From positions 1-20,072 of the forward strand of contig CALFMN010000121.1 in assembly GCA_937879875.1 (NCBI GenBank): a stretch of 20,072 bases of DNA, written 5' to 3'. Within the stretch, counting starts at the first letter, position 1. Each line of letters begins with the position of its first letter. Source of the stretch: an uncultured Chloroflexota bacterium (GTDB taxonomy: Bacteria; Chloroflexota; Dehalococcoidia; CAUJGQ01). Shown piece by piece: positions 7,253-17,132 of the stretch. The notes below the pieces were generated by a model, which was not told where the DNA came from, did not search any database, and saw only the letters and a list, made by a program, of their open reading frames with translations. The position numbers and the translations under genes were made by a program.

Positions 7253-7750
7253 CTAGAACGACCGCACCTGCGCCCGGAACAGCCCCGGCAGCAGGTTCAG
7301 CAGCCAGGGCACGCCTTTGAGGAAGACCGGCGCCAGCAGCGACTTGTCGATCGCGCTCGCCGCCCAGACGGCCGCGGGAAAGACGACGAAGGCGATCAGC
7401 AGCAGTTCCACGATCACGCATGCCTTGACGAAGCCGAACACCAGCCCTAGCGCCTGGTCGGCCGAGCCGAGCTTCAGCATGTTGCCGGCCTGGTCCGTCG
7501 TGCCGCCGATCAGGTGCGCCGCCAGTACGCAGGCCACGAAGATGCTGACAAATGCGACCACGCGGTCTGTGGTCTGGCTGTCGTAGACGATCTTCACGTC
7601 GTCGGCCAGGCGTGGGTAGAAGTGCCCCGCCAGCACCACGCCGACCAGCGCCCCGGCGAGCGCGATTAGCTCCCGCACCAGGCCCGTCGAGAGCCCGTTG
7701 AAGGTGAACCACACGACCACGAGGATGATCGCGAGATCGACCCAGTTCAC
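7253..7750 (-). CDS. CvpA-family integral membrane protein
   Basis: A 165-residue membrane protein. The N-terminus, NWVDLAIILVVVWFTFNGLSTGLVRELIALAGALVGVVLAGHFYP, matches the CvpA family (colicin V production protein; Asp in the first helix, then G...G..REL). Four hydrophobic stretches can be seen at about 4-18, 26-42, 66-85 and 103-130. The GTG start has GGAGA seven bases upstream and lies 16 bases after the lon stop, so it is probably expressed with lon. CvpA-like proteins are linked to envelope homeostasis and stress in other bacteria, but the molecular role is not settled. The sequence gives no reason to tie it to the leucine genes downstream. Confidence 0.8.
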   Translation of the reverse strand: MNWVDLAIILVVVWFTFNGLSTGLVRELIALAGALVGVVLAGHFYPRLADDVKIVYDSQTTDRVVAFVSIFVACVLAAHLIGGTTDQAGNMLKLGSADQALGLVFGFVKACVIVELLLIAFVVFPAAVWAASAIDKSLLAPVFLKGVPWLLNLLPGLFRAQVRSF

Positions 7751-7766
7751 GGGCGGTCTCCGCTTT

Positions 7767-10271
<2,505 letters not shown>

Positions 10272-10574
10272 GATATCTTCCTTACCAACCGCGACGAGCG
10301 CCACAACTGCAACACGCGCAGGAAAAGGCGCTCAGACGCGTGAAGCCAGCGAGAACGAGCAGGACAGCCGATTACGCGAATGGAGCGCGAGAAACGCCCT
10401 GCTCGCGTGCCGGTCGGGCGGCGATTCCCGCACGTCTGACTATACGTTTCTGCACAACGACGGCGGGAGCATCTTATGCGTTGCTGCTCAACTCGACGGC
10501 CCTTTACGGGTCCGCACTCCAGTCGCTGTGTATGAGTGTATGGTAGCACGGTTCAAGGCGCTGGCCGCCGGCTC
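10272..10574. other. Non-coding leader region upstream of lon
   Basis: No credible gene is seen on either strand here; open frames lack family features or ribosome binding sites. It should hold the lon promoter. A TATAGT on the minus strand (10439-10444) could be a -10 box, but no good -35 stands 16-18 bp from it. No HrcA/CIRCE-type inverted repeat is visible. Confidence 0.4.
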
Positions 10575-10708
10575 GCCTACCCCTGACGCCTTCGGCGTCT
10601 GTCCCCTCCCCACAGGGGAGGGGTTTCTCCGAGAGCCACCGCCAGGCCTCGAACAACCCTTCCCCTGTGGGGAAGGGAGACGCGGCTTCAGCCGCGGCGG
10701 GGTTAGGC
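10575..10708. repeat. Composite four-hairpin palindromic element (copy 1)
   Basis: A 134-bp element in the divergent gap between lon and the ABC importer. Its ends are inverted: GCCTACCCC on the left and GGGGTTAGGC on the right. Inside, in order, are hairpin 1 GACGCC-TTC-GGCGTC (10585-10599), hairpin 2 CCCCTCCCC-ACA-GGGGAGGGG (10603-10623), a spacer with CCGAGAG and CTCGAACAA, hairpin 3 CCCTTCCCC-TGT-GGGGAAGGG (10657-10677) and hairpin 4 CGCGGC-TTCA-GCCGCG (10681-10696). The left half is a diverged inverted copy of the right half. The same plan recurs at 15814-15960. It resembles REP/BIME or MITE elements; the mobilising enzyme is not in the window. Confidence 0.85.
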
Positions 10709-10769
10709 CGCCGCGCGCCTCTGCAACGCCGATGTGACACGATCTTCACGGTCGCATGGCTGCATTCAC

Positions 10770-10798
10770 TTGCTCAAGGGCGCACATGAGAGTATAAC
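10770..10798 (+). promoter_or_regulatory. Promoter of the ABC importer genes
   Basis: TTGCTC at 10770-10775 and TATAAC at 10793-10798 are separated by exactly 17 bp, a good sigma-70-type arrangement (five of six matches in the -10). Transcription would begin near 10805, giving a leader of about 50 bases before the first permease start. Confidence 0.65.
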
Positions 10799-10853
10799 TC
10801 GTGTAATTTTCTGGAACGGCGCGCACAGGCGCGCAGGGGCGGAGGCGTGGGCG

Positions 10854-11783
10854 ATGCTGCGGTATACCGTGTTCCGGCTGGCGTGGATGGTGCCGTGCCT
10901 GCTGGCGCTGTCGCTGATCACCTTCGTCTTCATGCACCTGACGCCGGGCAGCCCGCTGCAGCCCGACGCGGCCAACAATCCGCTCACGCCGGCCGAGCAG
11001 CACGTGCTGGCCAAGCAGTTCGGACTCGACAAGCCGATCTGGCAGCAGTACACCACCTTTGTCTGGAACGCTACCAGGCTCAACTTCGGTAAGTCCTATG
11101 TGTTCAAGACGCGCTCCGTCACCCAGATCCTGAAAAAGCAGACGAAGGTATCGATCGAGCTTGGACTCGTGGCACTCACCATCGCGGTGGTTGGCGGGCT
11201 GGGGCTGGGCATCATGGCCGCGATGAACCAGAACGGCCCGGCCGACTACATCTGTACCTTCTTGGCCATGCTGGGCATCGCCTTGCCCAACTTCGTGCTG
11301 GGCGTCTTTCTGATCCTGCTCTTCGTCCTGGTGTTTCACCTGATCCCGCGCACCGGGGGCTGGACCAGCCCGGCCGACGTGATCCTGCCCGCGATCGCGC
11401 TCGGCATGACGCCGCTGGCGACGATCGCCCGCTACACGCGATCGAGCATGGTGGACGTGATTCGCTCCGACTACGTGCGCACGGCGCGGGCGAAGGGGCT
11501 GGCCGAGCCTCGCGTGATGCTGGTGCATGTGGTGAAGAACGGCCTGATTCCGCCGCTGACGATCATGGCGCCGATCTTCGCCGCCGTGCTCACCGGATCG
11601 CCGGCGATCGAATCGATCTTCCGCATCCCAGGTATTGGTCAGTACTTCGTGAACAGCTTTACCGCACGTGACTATCCGATGATCATGGCGATCATCCTCC
11701 TGTTAGGCGCCTTCATCATCGCGCTCAATCTGATTGTCGATCTGCTGTACGGCGTGGTCGATCCGCGTATCCGTTACTCATAA
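10854..11783 (+). CDS. Peptide/nickel-type ABC transporter permease (DppB/OppB family)
   Basis: A 309-residue inner-membrane permease. The N-terminus, MLRYTVFRLAWMVPCLLALSLITFVFMHLTPGSP, is typical of DppB/OppB, with a first helix at about 8-28 followed by a periplasmic segment. At least five more helices follow. The cytoplasmic EAA loop that docks on the ATPase is present as DYVRTARAKGLAEPRVMLVHVVKNGLIP. The C-terminus ends LIVDLLYGVVDPRIRYS, the usual family ending. The ATG start has GGAGG eight bases upstream; in-frame sequence before it is not conserved. It is the first gene after the promoter at 10770-10798, and the partner permease starts 28 bases after its stop. The transported substrate cannot be read from sequence. 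Confidence 0.93.
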   Translation: MLRYTVFRLAWMVPCLLALSLITFVFMHLTPGSPLQPDAANNPLTPAEQHVLAKQFGLDKPIWQQYTTFVWNATRLNFGKSYVFKTRSVTQILKKQTKVSIELGLVALTIAVVGGLGLGIMAAMNQNGPADYICTFLAMLGIALPNFVLGVFLILLFVLVFHLIPRTGGWTSPADVILPAIALGMTPLATIARYTRSSMVDVIRSDYVRTARAKGLAEPRVMLVHVVKNGLIPPLTIMAPIFAAVLTGSPAIESIFRIPGIGQYFVNSFTARDYPMIMAIILLLGAFIIALNLIVDLLYGVVDPRIRYS

Positions 11784-11811
11784 GAGCACTGGGACGCAAG
11801 GAGAACCGGCC

Positions 11812-12738
11812 ATGGCGATGCAGGAGACACAGCTCTCGACATTGACCGCTGGACGCGAGAGCGCCCTCGAGATGGAGGGCGTCTCCCTTCGACGTGCCAA
11901 TATCTGGCTCGATGCCTGGCGCCGAATGATCCGCAACTGGCTCGCGATTGCTGGTCTGATCGGTGTCATCGGGCTGATCCTGGTCGCAGTCTTTGCCGAT
12001 CAGTTCATGCGCAACGGTGGCTATGCGCGGCAGCATCTGGCCGACCACGGCATCGCTCCCAACGCGCACTACTGGTTCGGGACCGACCTGATCGGCCGCG
12101 ACCTCTTCAGCCGCATCATCTACGGCTGCCGCATCGCGATGGAGGTCGGCCTGCTGACGATGTTCTTCGCCACGATCATCGGCGTGACGATCGGCAGCAT
12201 CGCCGGCTTCTATGCCGGGCAGGTAGATAATCTGCTCATGCGCGTGGTAGATGTGGTCTATTCGATCCCAACCCTCTTCTTCGCCATTCTCGTGATGTCG
12301 GCGCTCGGCCGCAGCGTGCCGCACCTGATCATCGCGCTCTCGCTGACGAGTTGGCCGATCATGACGCGCTTAACCCGCGCCCAGATGCTCTCGCTCCGCG
12401 AGAAGGAATACATCAAGGCGGCGCGGCTCTCCGGCGGACATAGCTGGCAGATCATCATGCGCCACCTGCTGCCCAACTCGATGACGCCGATTATCGTCGC
12501 GATCACCTTCGGTATCCCGACGGCGATCTTCACCGAAGCGACGCTCAGCCTCTTCGGCATCGGCGTGAACCCGCCGATTCCAAGCTGGGGACAGATGGTT
12601 TCCGAGTCGGTCAAAGAGTTCCGCTCCTACTGGTATATGGCCTTCTTCCCCGCGACCGCCCTGGCGATCACGATGCTTTCCTTCACCTTCCTGGGCGACG
12701 GCATCCGCGACGCGCTCGATCCGCGCGCGAATAACTGA
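11812..12738 (+). CDS. Peptide/nickel-type ABC transporter permease (DppC/OppC family)
   Basis: A 308-residue partner of the preceding permease. It has an N-terminal cytoplasmic tail of about 40 residues, a first helix at LAIAGLIGVIGLILVAVFADQF, and the hallmark FGTDLIGRDLFSRIIYGCRIAMEVGL of OppC/DppC proteins. The EAA loop is EYIKAARLSGGHSWQIIMRHLLPNS. The family ending FLGDGIRDALDPR is intact. The ATG is preceded by AGGAGA; a second ATG six bases further is possible. The two permeases should form a heterodimeric channel. No gene for either ATP-binding subunit lies in the window, so the transporter must borrow ATPases encoded elsewhere or they lie outside. Confidence 0.93.
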   Translation: MAMQETQLSTLTAGRESALEMEGVSLRRANIWLDAWRRMIRNWLAIAGLIGVIGLILVAVFADQFMRNGGYARQHLADHGIAPNAHYWFGTDLIGRDLFSRIIYGCRIAMEVGLLTMFFATIIGVTIGSIAGFYAGQVDNLLMRVVDVVYSIPTLFFAILVMSALGRSVPHLIIALSLTSWPIMTRLTRAQMLSLREKEYIKAARLSGGHSWQIIMRHLLPNSMTPIIVAITFGIPTAIFTEATLSLFGIGVNPPIPSWGQMVSESVKEFRSYWYMAFFPATALAITMLSFTFLGDGIRDALDPRANN

Positions 12739-12845
12739 TGGTTCTGTGGCGGCGGGGTGAACGCCACGGCGCGCCGTACGAGAAAGGGGGCTGTGGAGAG
12801 GCAGGAGACCGCACCACCGACGGAGCAGTGGGATCGTCGCCCCGG

Positions 12846-12863
12846 CCTCACCGCCGGGTGAGG
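12846..12863 (+). promoter_or_regulatory. Intercistronic hairpin before the binding-protein gene
   Basis: CCTCACC-GCCG-GGTGAGG forms a 7-bp stem with a 4-base loop, 27 bases before the binding-protein start, in a 152-base gap otherwise without features. Binding proteins are normally made in excess of permeases, and such hairpins can protect the downstream message, but this role is inferred. Confidence 0.4.
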
Positions 12864-12890
12864 ATCGAAACAGGCGTAGGAGGAGACCCC

Positions 12891-14819
12891 GTGACCACAG
12901 AGAATCCGCAGAGCCAGGACGGGTTGCCGGTGCTCGACGAGGCGGATCAGCTACGGCGGTTCCAGCGGAACCTGGCGCGCGTGAAGATCGATCGCCGCGT
13001 AGCGCTGCAGGTCTTCGCCGCCGCCGGCGGCGCGGCGGCGCTTGCCGCCTGCGGCAGCAGCAACAACAACAAAACGACGAACGCTCCCGCGAACAATGCG
13101 GCGGCGAAGCCCTCCGCTTCGAGCGCGGCGCCGGCACAGGCTACGGGCAGCGCCGCAGCGAAGCCCGCCGGGAGCGCCGCCCCAGCCGCAGCGGCAACGG
13201 GCGGCTCGCCGGCCGCCGCCGGCGCGGCAAGGCTCGAGCCCGGTCCGGTGCCCGCCGGCGTCAAGCTCGCGGCCGACCAGACCTTCCATGTGAACGTCGA
13301 GCAGGACGCCTCGAGCTTCGATTTCAACAAAGACCTCTACAGCCAGGGCGACACAGCGGTCTGGGCCGGCCTGCTCAAGTTCAATCCGGATCTGAAGCCG
13401 GTGCCCGATATCGCCGAGTCTTTTGACGTCAACGCCGATGCCACGGTCTTCACCTTCCACATCCGTAAGGACTCGAAGTGGACCGACGGCACGCCCGTTA
13501 CTGCGAAGGACTTCGACTACTCCTTCCGCCGCCAGCTCAATCCGGCGACGAAGGCGCCCTACGCGTCGTTTCTCTACGACGTGATCAAGAACGGTGAGGC
13601 GTACAACACGGGCAAGATTCCCGATGACTCCACGCTCGGCATCAAGGTGGTCGACGACTATACCCTGCAGCTCACCACCGAGCACCCGGCCGGCTACGCA
13701 CCGTTCATCCTGGCGTACTCTGCGGCGCTGCCGGCGAACAAGGGCGCCGTGGAGAAGTTCGGCGACAAGTGGACCGAAGCCGCCAACATCGTGACGAATG
13801 GCCCCTTCAAGCTGACGAAGTGGGATCACGGTGTGGGCTGGGAGTTGGCGAAGCACGACGGCTACTGGAACGCCAAGAACATCCATCTAACCAAAGTCGT
13901 TCGGCCAATCATCTCGTCGGATGCGGCTCAGGCCGCGTACGAGAACAACGAGATCGACTGGACGCAGCGCGTCGGTCCCGGCGACTACAAGCGCATCTTC
14001 GGTGACGACAAGCTGAGCAAGCAGGTGGTGAAGTACTTACTCGATGGCACATGGTATCTGGTGCCCGAAGCGGACAAAGATCCCTTCACCGATCCAAAGG
14101 TGCGCCTCGCCATGGCGCACGCCATCGACCGCGACGCGATCGTGAAGAACGTGCTGCAGGGGTTGGGTCAGCCGGCCTACACCTTCGATGCACCGGGTAC
14201 GCCCGCCTTCAACCCGAACAAGTACGAGGAGTTCACCAAGTTCGACCCGCAGCTGGCCAAGGACACGCTCAAGGGCACCAAGTACGAAGGCGGCAAGAAC
14301 TGGCCCAAGATCACGATGTCCCAGCGCAAGGAAGGCGATGCCGAGTCGCAGGCCGGCGATGCGATCATCCAGATGCTCAGCGACAACCTGGGCATGAAGA
14401 TCGACCACGAGATCGGGGATCCGAAAGAGGTCTACAACCGCATGTGGCAGCGCAAGCTGCAGCTAATCTGGATCCGTTGGTACATGGACTACCCGGACGC
14501 CAACGACAATGAGAACCTGGTCTTCTGGTCGAAGGGGGGCGGCGACAGCGGCCACCGCCAGGCCTGGCACGACGATGGCTTCGACAAGCTCGTGGTGCAG
14601 GCGGCGGCCGAGCCCGACGCCAAGAAGCGGGCCGATCTCTACGCCCAGGCCGACCAGATCCTGGCGCAGCAGGCGGGGGCGATCTTCGTCTACTATCCGC
14701 AGAACCTTGGTCTGCTCAAGCCGACCATCGGCGGCATGCCGAAGGACAGCAACGGCAACGCGACGCCGTCCTGGAATATCTTCGCGCGCATGCTGGAGTT
14801 CCTGTACGTGACGGCGTAG
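12891..14819 (+). CDS. ABC transporter substrate-binding lipoprotein, family 5 (OppA/DppA-like)
   Basis: A 642-residue extracytoplasmic binding protein that would deliver peptides or similar solutes to the two upstream permeases. The leader has a twin arginine (DRRVALQVFAAAGGAAALAAC, Arg35-Arg36) and a lipobox LAAC with Cys54, suggesting Tat export followed by lipid anchoring. Residues about 60-125 form a low-complexity Ala/Pro/Ser/Asn linker, which explains the length over the usual 520-600. The folded part begins near LAADQTFHVNVEQDASSFDFN and has the family 5 signature region around FTFHIRKDSKWTDGTPVTAKDFDYSFRR. The C-terminal lobe has the usual RADLYAQADQILAQQAGAIFVYYPQ. The GTG start is fixed by AGGAGGAG seven bases upstream. 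Confidence 0.93.
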   Translation: MTTENPQSQDGLPVLDEADQLRRFQRNLARVKIDRRVALQVFAAAGGAAALAACGSSNNNKTTNAPANNAAAKPSASSAAPAQATGSAAAKPAGSAAPAAAATGGSPAAAGAARLEPGPVPAGVKLAADQTFHVNVEQDASSFDFNKDLYSQGDTAVWAGLLKFNPDLKPVPDIAESFDVNADATVFTFHIRKDSKWTDGTPVTAKDFDYSFRRQLNPATKAPYASFLYDVIKNGEAYNTGKIPDDSTLGIKVVDDYTLQLTTEHPAGYAPFILAYSAALPANKGAVEKFGDKWTEAANIVTNGPFKLTKWDHGVGWELAKHDGYWNAKNIHLTKVVRPIISSDAAQAAYENNEIDWTQRVGPGDYKRIFGDDKLSKQVVKYLLDGTWYLVPEADKDPFTDPKVRLAMAHAIDRDAIVKNVLQGLGQPAYTFDAPGTPAFNPNKYEEFTKFDPQLAKDTLKGTKYEGGKNWPKITMSQRKEGDAESQAGDAIIQMLSDNLGMKIDHEIGDPKEVYNRMWQRKLQLIWIRWYMDYPDANDNENLVFWSKGGGDSGHRQAWHDDGFDKLVVQAAAEPDAKKRADLYAQADQILAQQAGAIFVYYPQNLGLLKPTIGGMPKDSNGNATPSWNIFARMLEFLYVTA

Positions 14820-14828
14820 GGCTTTCGG

Positions 14829-14869
14829 CCCTCACCCCCAACCCCCTCTCCCAATCCTGGGAGAGGGGG
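14829..14869. repeat. Short palindromic element after the binding-protein gene, possible terminator
   Basis: A perfect 12-bp stem (14842-14853 with 14858-14869), arm CCCCCTCTCCCA, loop ATCC, preceded by CCTCACCCCC as in the element at 5837-5878. It starts nine bases after the binding-protein stop and is followed by CTTTCTCTT, so it may end transcription of the ABC operon, but the T-tract is broken. Repeat identity is surer than the terminator role. Confidence 0.8.
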
Positions 14870-14949
14870 CTTTCTCTTGCCGTGGCTGTGTGGCCTGCTG
14901 GAAGATGCAGGGGCGGCGGCATGAGCCTCGCGCGGCCGCGGAGACGCCC

Positions 14950-15810
14950 GTGCTGATCGACGCGCACACGCACTTGCAGCCGCATGGCGCCTGCCGGCCG
15001 GTGAATCGCGCGCTGATCGAGCAGTACGTCGAAGCGGCGCTGGGCGCCGGGCTGGACGGCATCGTCTTCACCGAGCACCTGTTCCGCTTCCGCGAGGCCT
15101 ACGACCTGCTCGGCGGCTGGTGGAACGCCGACCCGAACCCGCAGCTCGCCGCCACAACCGCCGCCTACTGGCGCGATCACGTGAACCTCAAGCTGCCGGA
15201 GTACGTGGATCTGATCGAAGACGCGAAGAGCGCCGGTCTGCCGGTTTTCCTCGGCATCGAGATGGACTGGCTTCCGGGCAAGGCGGAAACGCTGCGCCGT
15301 ATCCTCGCGCCGCACGCCTGGGATCTCGTACTCGGCGCGGTGCACTGGATCGGCGCCTTCGGCTTCGACAGCGATGAGGTCATCGACGAGTGGCAGCGCC
15401 GCGACGTCGACGCCGTCTACGCCGAATACACGCAGCTAATTGTCGAGCTGGCGGACAGCGGCCTGGCCGACGTGATCGCCCACGCCGACCGGCCCAAAGT
15501 CTTCGGCCACCGGCCATCCGACCCGACGCCGTTTCACGCGGCTGTCGTGGCCGCGGCCGTGCGCAATGGCCTCGCGCTTGAAGTCAACAGCAAAGGGCTG
15601 CGCTCCGCGGCGCAAGAGCTGTATCCCGCGCCGGCGATGATCGCCGCGGCGCGGGCGGCGGGCGTGCCGGTCACGCTTGCCTCCGACGCGCACGTTGCCG
15701 CGGGGCTCGGCCAGGATTTCGCCGTCGCCATCGAGGCGGCGAAGGCGGCGGGCTACGACGGCTACGTGCGCTTCGAGCGGCGGCGGCGCCTGCATCAGCT
15801 ATTCGCCTGA
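14950..15810 (+). CDS. PHP-domain phosphoesterase, histidinol-phosphatase-like
   Basis: A 286-residue PHP-domain metal-dependent phosphoesterase. Metal-ligand motifs appear in order: DAHTHL at 4-9, TEH at 41-43, GIEMDW at 102-107, LVLGAVHWI at 127-134, DVIAHADRPK near 174-183 and SDAHVAAGLGQDF near the C-terminus. This set is that of the HisK-type histidinol-phosphatase branch, but related PHP proteins act on other phosphates, and no histidine-biosynthesis gene is adjacent, so the substrate is open. The GTG start has GGAG six bases upstream and gives the usual M-L-I-D-x-H-T-H opening. Earlier in-frame starts at 14890 and 14905 lack a binding site and would add an unconserved tail. A composite repeat begins three bases after the stop. 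Confidence 0.82.
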   Translation: MLIDAHTHLQPHGACRPVNRALIEQYVEAALGAGLDGIVFTEHLFRFREAYDLLGGWWNADPNPQLAATTAAYWRDHVNLKLPEYVDLIEDAKSAGLPVFLGIEMDWLPGKAETLRRILAPHAWDLVLGAVHWIGAFGFDSDEVIDEWQRRDVDAVYAEYTQLIVELADSGLADVIAHADRPKVFGHRPSDPTPFHAAVVAAAVRNGLALEVNSKGLRSAAQELYPAPAMIAAARAAGVPVTLASDAHVAAGLGQDFAVAIEAAKAAGYDGYVRFERRRRLHQLFA

Positions 15811-15813
15811 GCG

Positions 15814-15960
15814 GCCTATCCCTGCTTTCGCAAGCGAAAGCTGTCCCTTTCCCTCATGTCACATGAGGAAAGGGTGCGGTTCGAGAGATATCGGGAGCAC
15901 TCGGACAACCCTTCCCCTGTGGGGAAGGGAGACGCCCCTTCAGGGGCGGCGGGGTTAGGC
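15814..15960. repeat. Composite four-hairpin palindromic element (copy 2)
   Basis: A 147-bp element with the same plan as 10575-10708: left end GCCTATCCCTG, hairpin 1 GCTTTCGC-AA-GCGAAAGC (15824-15841), connector CTGTCCC, and hairpin 2 from CCCTTTCCCTCATGT paired with ACATGAGGAAAGGG (15845-15874, one bulge). A spacer with TCGAGAG and CTCGGACAA follows, then hairpin 3 CCCTTCCCC-TGT-GGGGAAGGG (15909-15929), hairpin 4 CGCCCC-TTCA-GGGGCG (15933-15948) and right end GGCGGGGTTAGGC. Hairpin 3 and the connectors are nearly identical to copy 1, while hairpins 1, 2 and 4 differ in sequence yet remain paired. It lies between the PHP gene and the crotonase gene. Confidence 0.85.
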
Positions 15961-16071
15961 GCGCGGTGGCCTGGGCGCAGAGCCGCTCTTCCCAGCCGGC
16001 GCGGTTCGCGGCCATACTGGGCGCGGGCAGCGCCGCCTTTTGAAGCCGAAGCGCCGCCGGGAGAGCAGCTC

Positions 16072-16926
16072 ATGGCCGAACCGCTCGTGCTCAGCGAACG
16101 CATCGAGGCAGGGATGATCATCCGCCTGAACCGCGCCGAGAAGCGCAACGCCGTCAACGACGCGCTGGCGGCCGCCGCGATCGCCGCGATCGACGAAGCC
16201 GACGCCGATCCCGAGGTACGCGTGATCATCTTCACCGGCACGGGCAACTCCTTCACCGCCGGCCAGGACATGGGCGAGGCGTCGGACCGCATGGCCCCCT
16301 CCCTTAGTCCCTCCCCCAACGCGTTGGGGGAGGGAGAACGGATCCAGCAAGCAACGACAAAGAACTCCTCCCCCATCGCGATGGGGGAGGGGCAGGGGAG
16401 GGGGCCGAGCCCCGGCGGCTCCGGCGGACTCAGCGCCCGGCTCGGCCGCGTGGAGAAGCCGATCGTCGCGGCGATCAACGGCTTCTGCATGGGCGGCGGC
16501 ACGGTCACGGCGCTGCAGTGCGACATCCGCATCTGCAGCGACCGCGCCACGTTCAGGTTCCCCGGCGCCTCCTACGGCCTCGTCGTCGCGGCCAGCCTGC
16601 TCCCGGCCGTCGTCGGCCAGGCGCGGGCCAAAGACCTCGTCTTCACCGGCCGCACGATCGACGCCGCCGAGGCGCTGGCGATGGGGCTGGTCAACAAGGT
16701 CGTGCCGCACGAGCAACTGGAAGCGGTGGCGCTGGAGTACGCCCGCATGATCGCCGCGAGTTCACCGCTGGCGATCCGCCACGCCAAGCGCGTGATCAAT
16801 GCCGCCGCGCTGGACGCCGCCGCGATTGCGCTGGAGCGCGACGCCAACCGCGAGCTGCGCGGCGGCGCCGACCACACCGCCCGCTTCAGTGCCGCGACAG
16901 ACCGCGTGGTCGGACGGCCCTCATAG
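16072..16926 (+). CDS. Crotonase-superfamily (enoyl-CoA hydratase/isomerase-like) protein with an in-frame palindromic insertion
   Basis: A 284-residue crotonase-fold protein; without residues 75-112 it would be 246, near the family norm of about 255. Conserved parts: RLNRAEKRNAVND at 18-30, the oxyanion-hole segments SFTAGQD at 60-66 and NGFCMGGG at 136-143, CDIRI, and AMGLVNKVVP. Both Glu residues used by classical enoyl-CoA hydratases are absent: the position in GGGCE is Val145 (GGGTV) and the one in GQPE is Gly165 (RFPG). Hydratase activity is therefore doubtful, and another acyl-CoA reaction is more likely. The inserted stretch, rich in Ser, Pro and Gly, follows the AGQDM loop, which is a variable surface region in this family. 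The ATG follows a GGGAGA-type site; upstream in-frame sequence is translated repeat. Confidence 0.85.
   Translation: MAEPLVLSERIEAGMIIRLNRAEKRNAVNDALAAAAIAAIDEADADPEVRVIIFTGTGNSFTAGQDMGEASDRMAPSLSPSPNALGEGERIQQATTKNSSPIAMGEGQGRGPSPGGSGGLSARLGRVEKPIVAAINGFCMGGGTVTALQCDIRICSDRATFRFPGASYGLVVAASLLPAVVGQARAKDLVFTGRTIDAAEALAMGLVNKVVPHEQLEAVALEYARMIAASSPLAIRHAKRVINAAALDAAAIALERDANRELRGGADHTARFSAATDRVVGRPS
16293..16406. repeat. Palindromic MITE-like element inserted in frame in the crotonase gene
   Basis: A 114-bp (38-codon) element bounded by an 11-bp perfect inverted repeat, GGCCCCCTCCC at 16293-16303 and GGGAGGGGGCC at 16396-16406. It holds two internal palindromes: a perfect 28-bp one at 16308-16335 centred on AACGCGTT, and a perfect 24-bp one at 16367-16390 centred on ATCGCGAT. 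A non-palindromic spacer of 31 bases separates them. It has no stop in the host frame and its length is a multiple of three. No target-site duplication is seen. The G/C-rich arms recall the other elements in the window, but the internal design differs. Confidence 0.85.
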
Positions 16927-17132
16927 CCTGCTGCCGTCGTGCTGGTGGCTCTCCCATCGCATCGTTACCCGGATTCGCTGACCGGTGCCGAACCGCCGCA
17001 GCGGCATGCAGGCTGCGCCGCCTGCGGGAGCGGGCAGTACGGTGCCCCGGGGCCGCGCCCGGCTCTTGTTCCTCGCGCTCGCAGAACCAATCATAGGCAA
17101 CGTGCGCGGGCGCGCGATACATGGGCGGGGCG

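Noticed and set aside
10272..10574. HrcA/CIRCE or other heat-shock operator upstream of lon
   Set aside because: No TTAGCACTC-type inverted repeat or clear -35/-10 pair could be found.
15856..16071. A 72-residue N-terminal extension of the crotonase protein
   Set aside because: The extension is translated from the composite repeat and has no conserved sequence; the ATG at 16072 begins the family-typical N-terminus and has a ribosome binding site.
16280..16420. Target-site duplication around the in-frame palindromic element
   Set aside because: Bases next to the inverted repeats (CGCAT and GAGCC) do not match, so no duplication is claimed.
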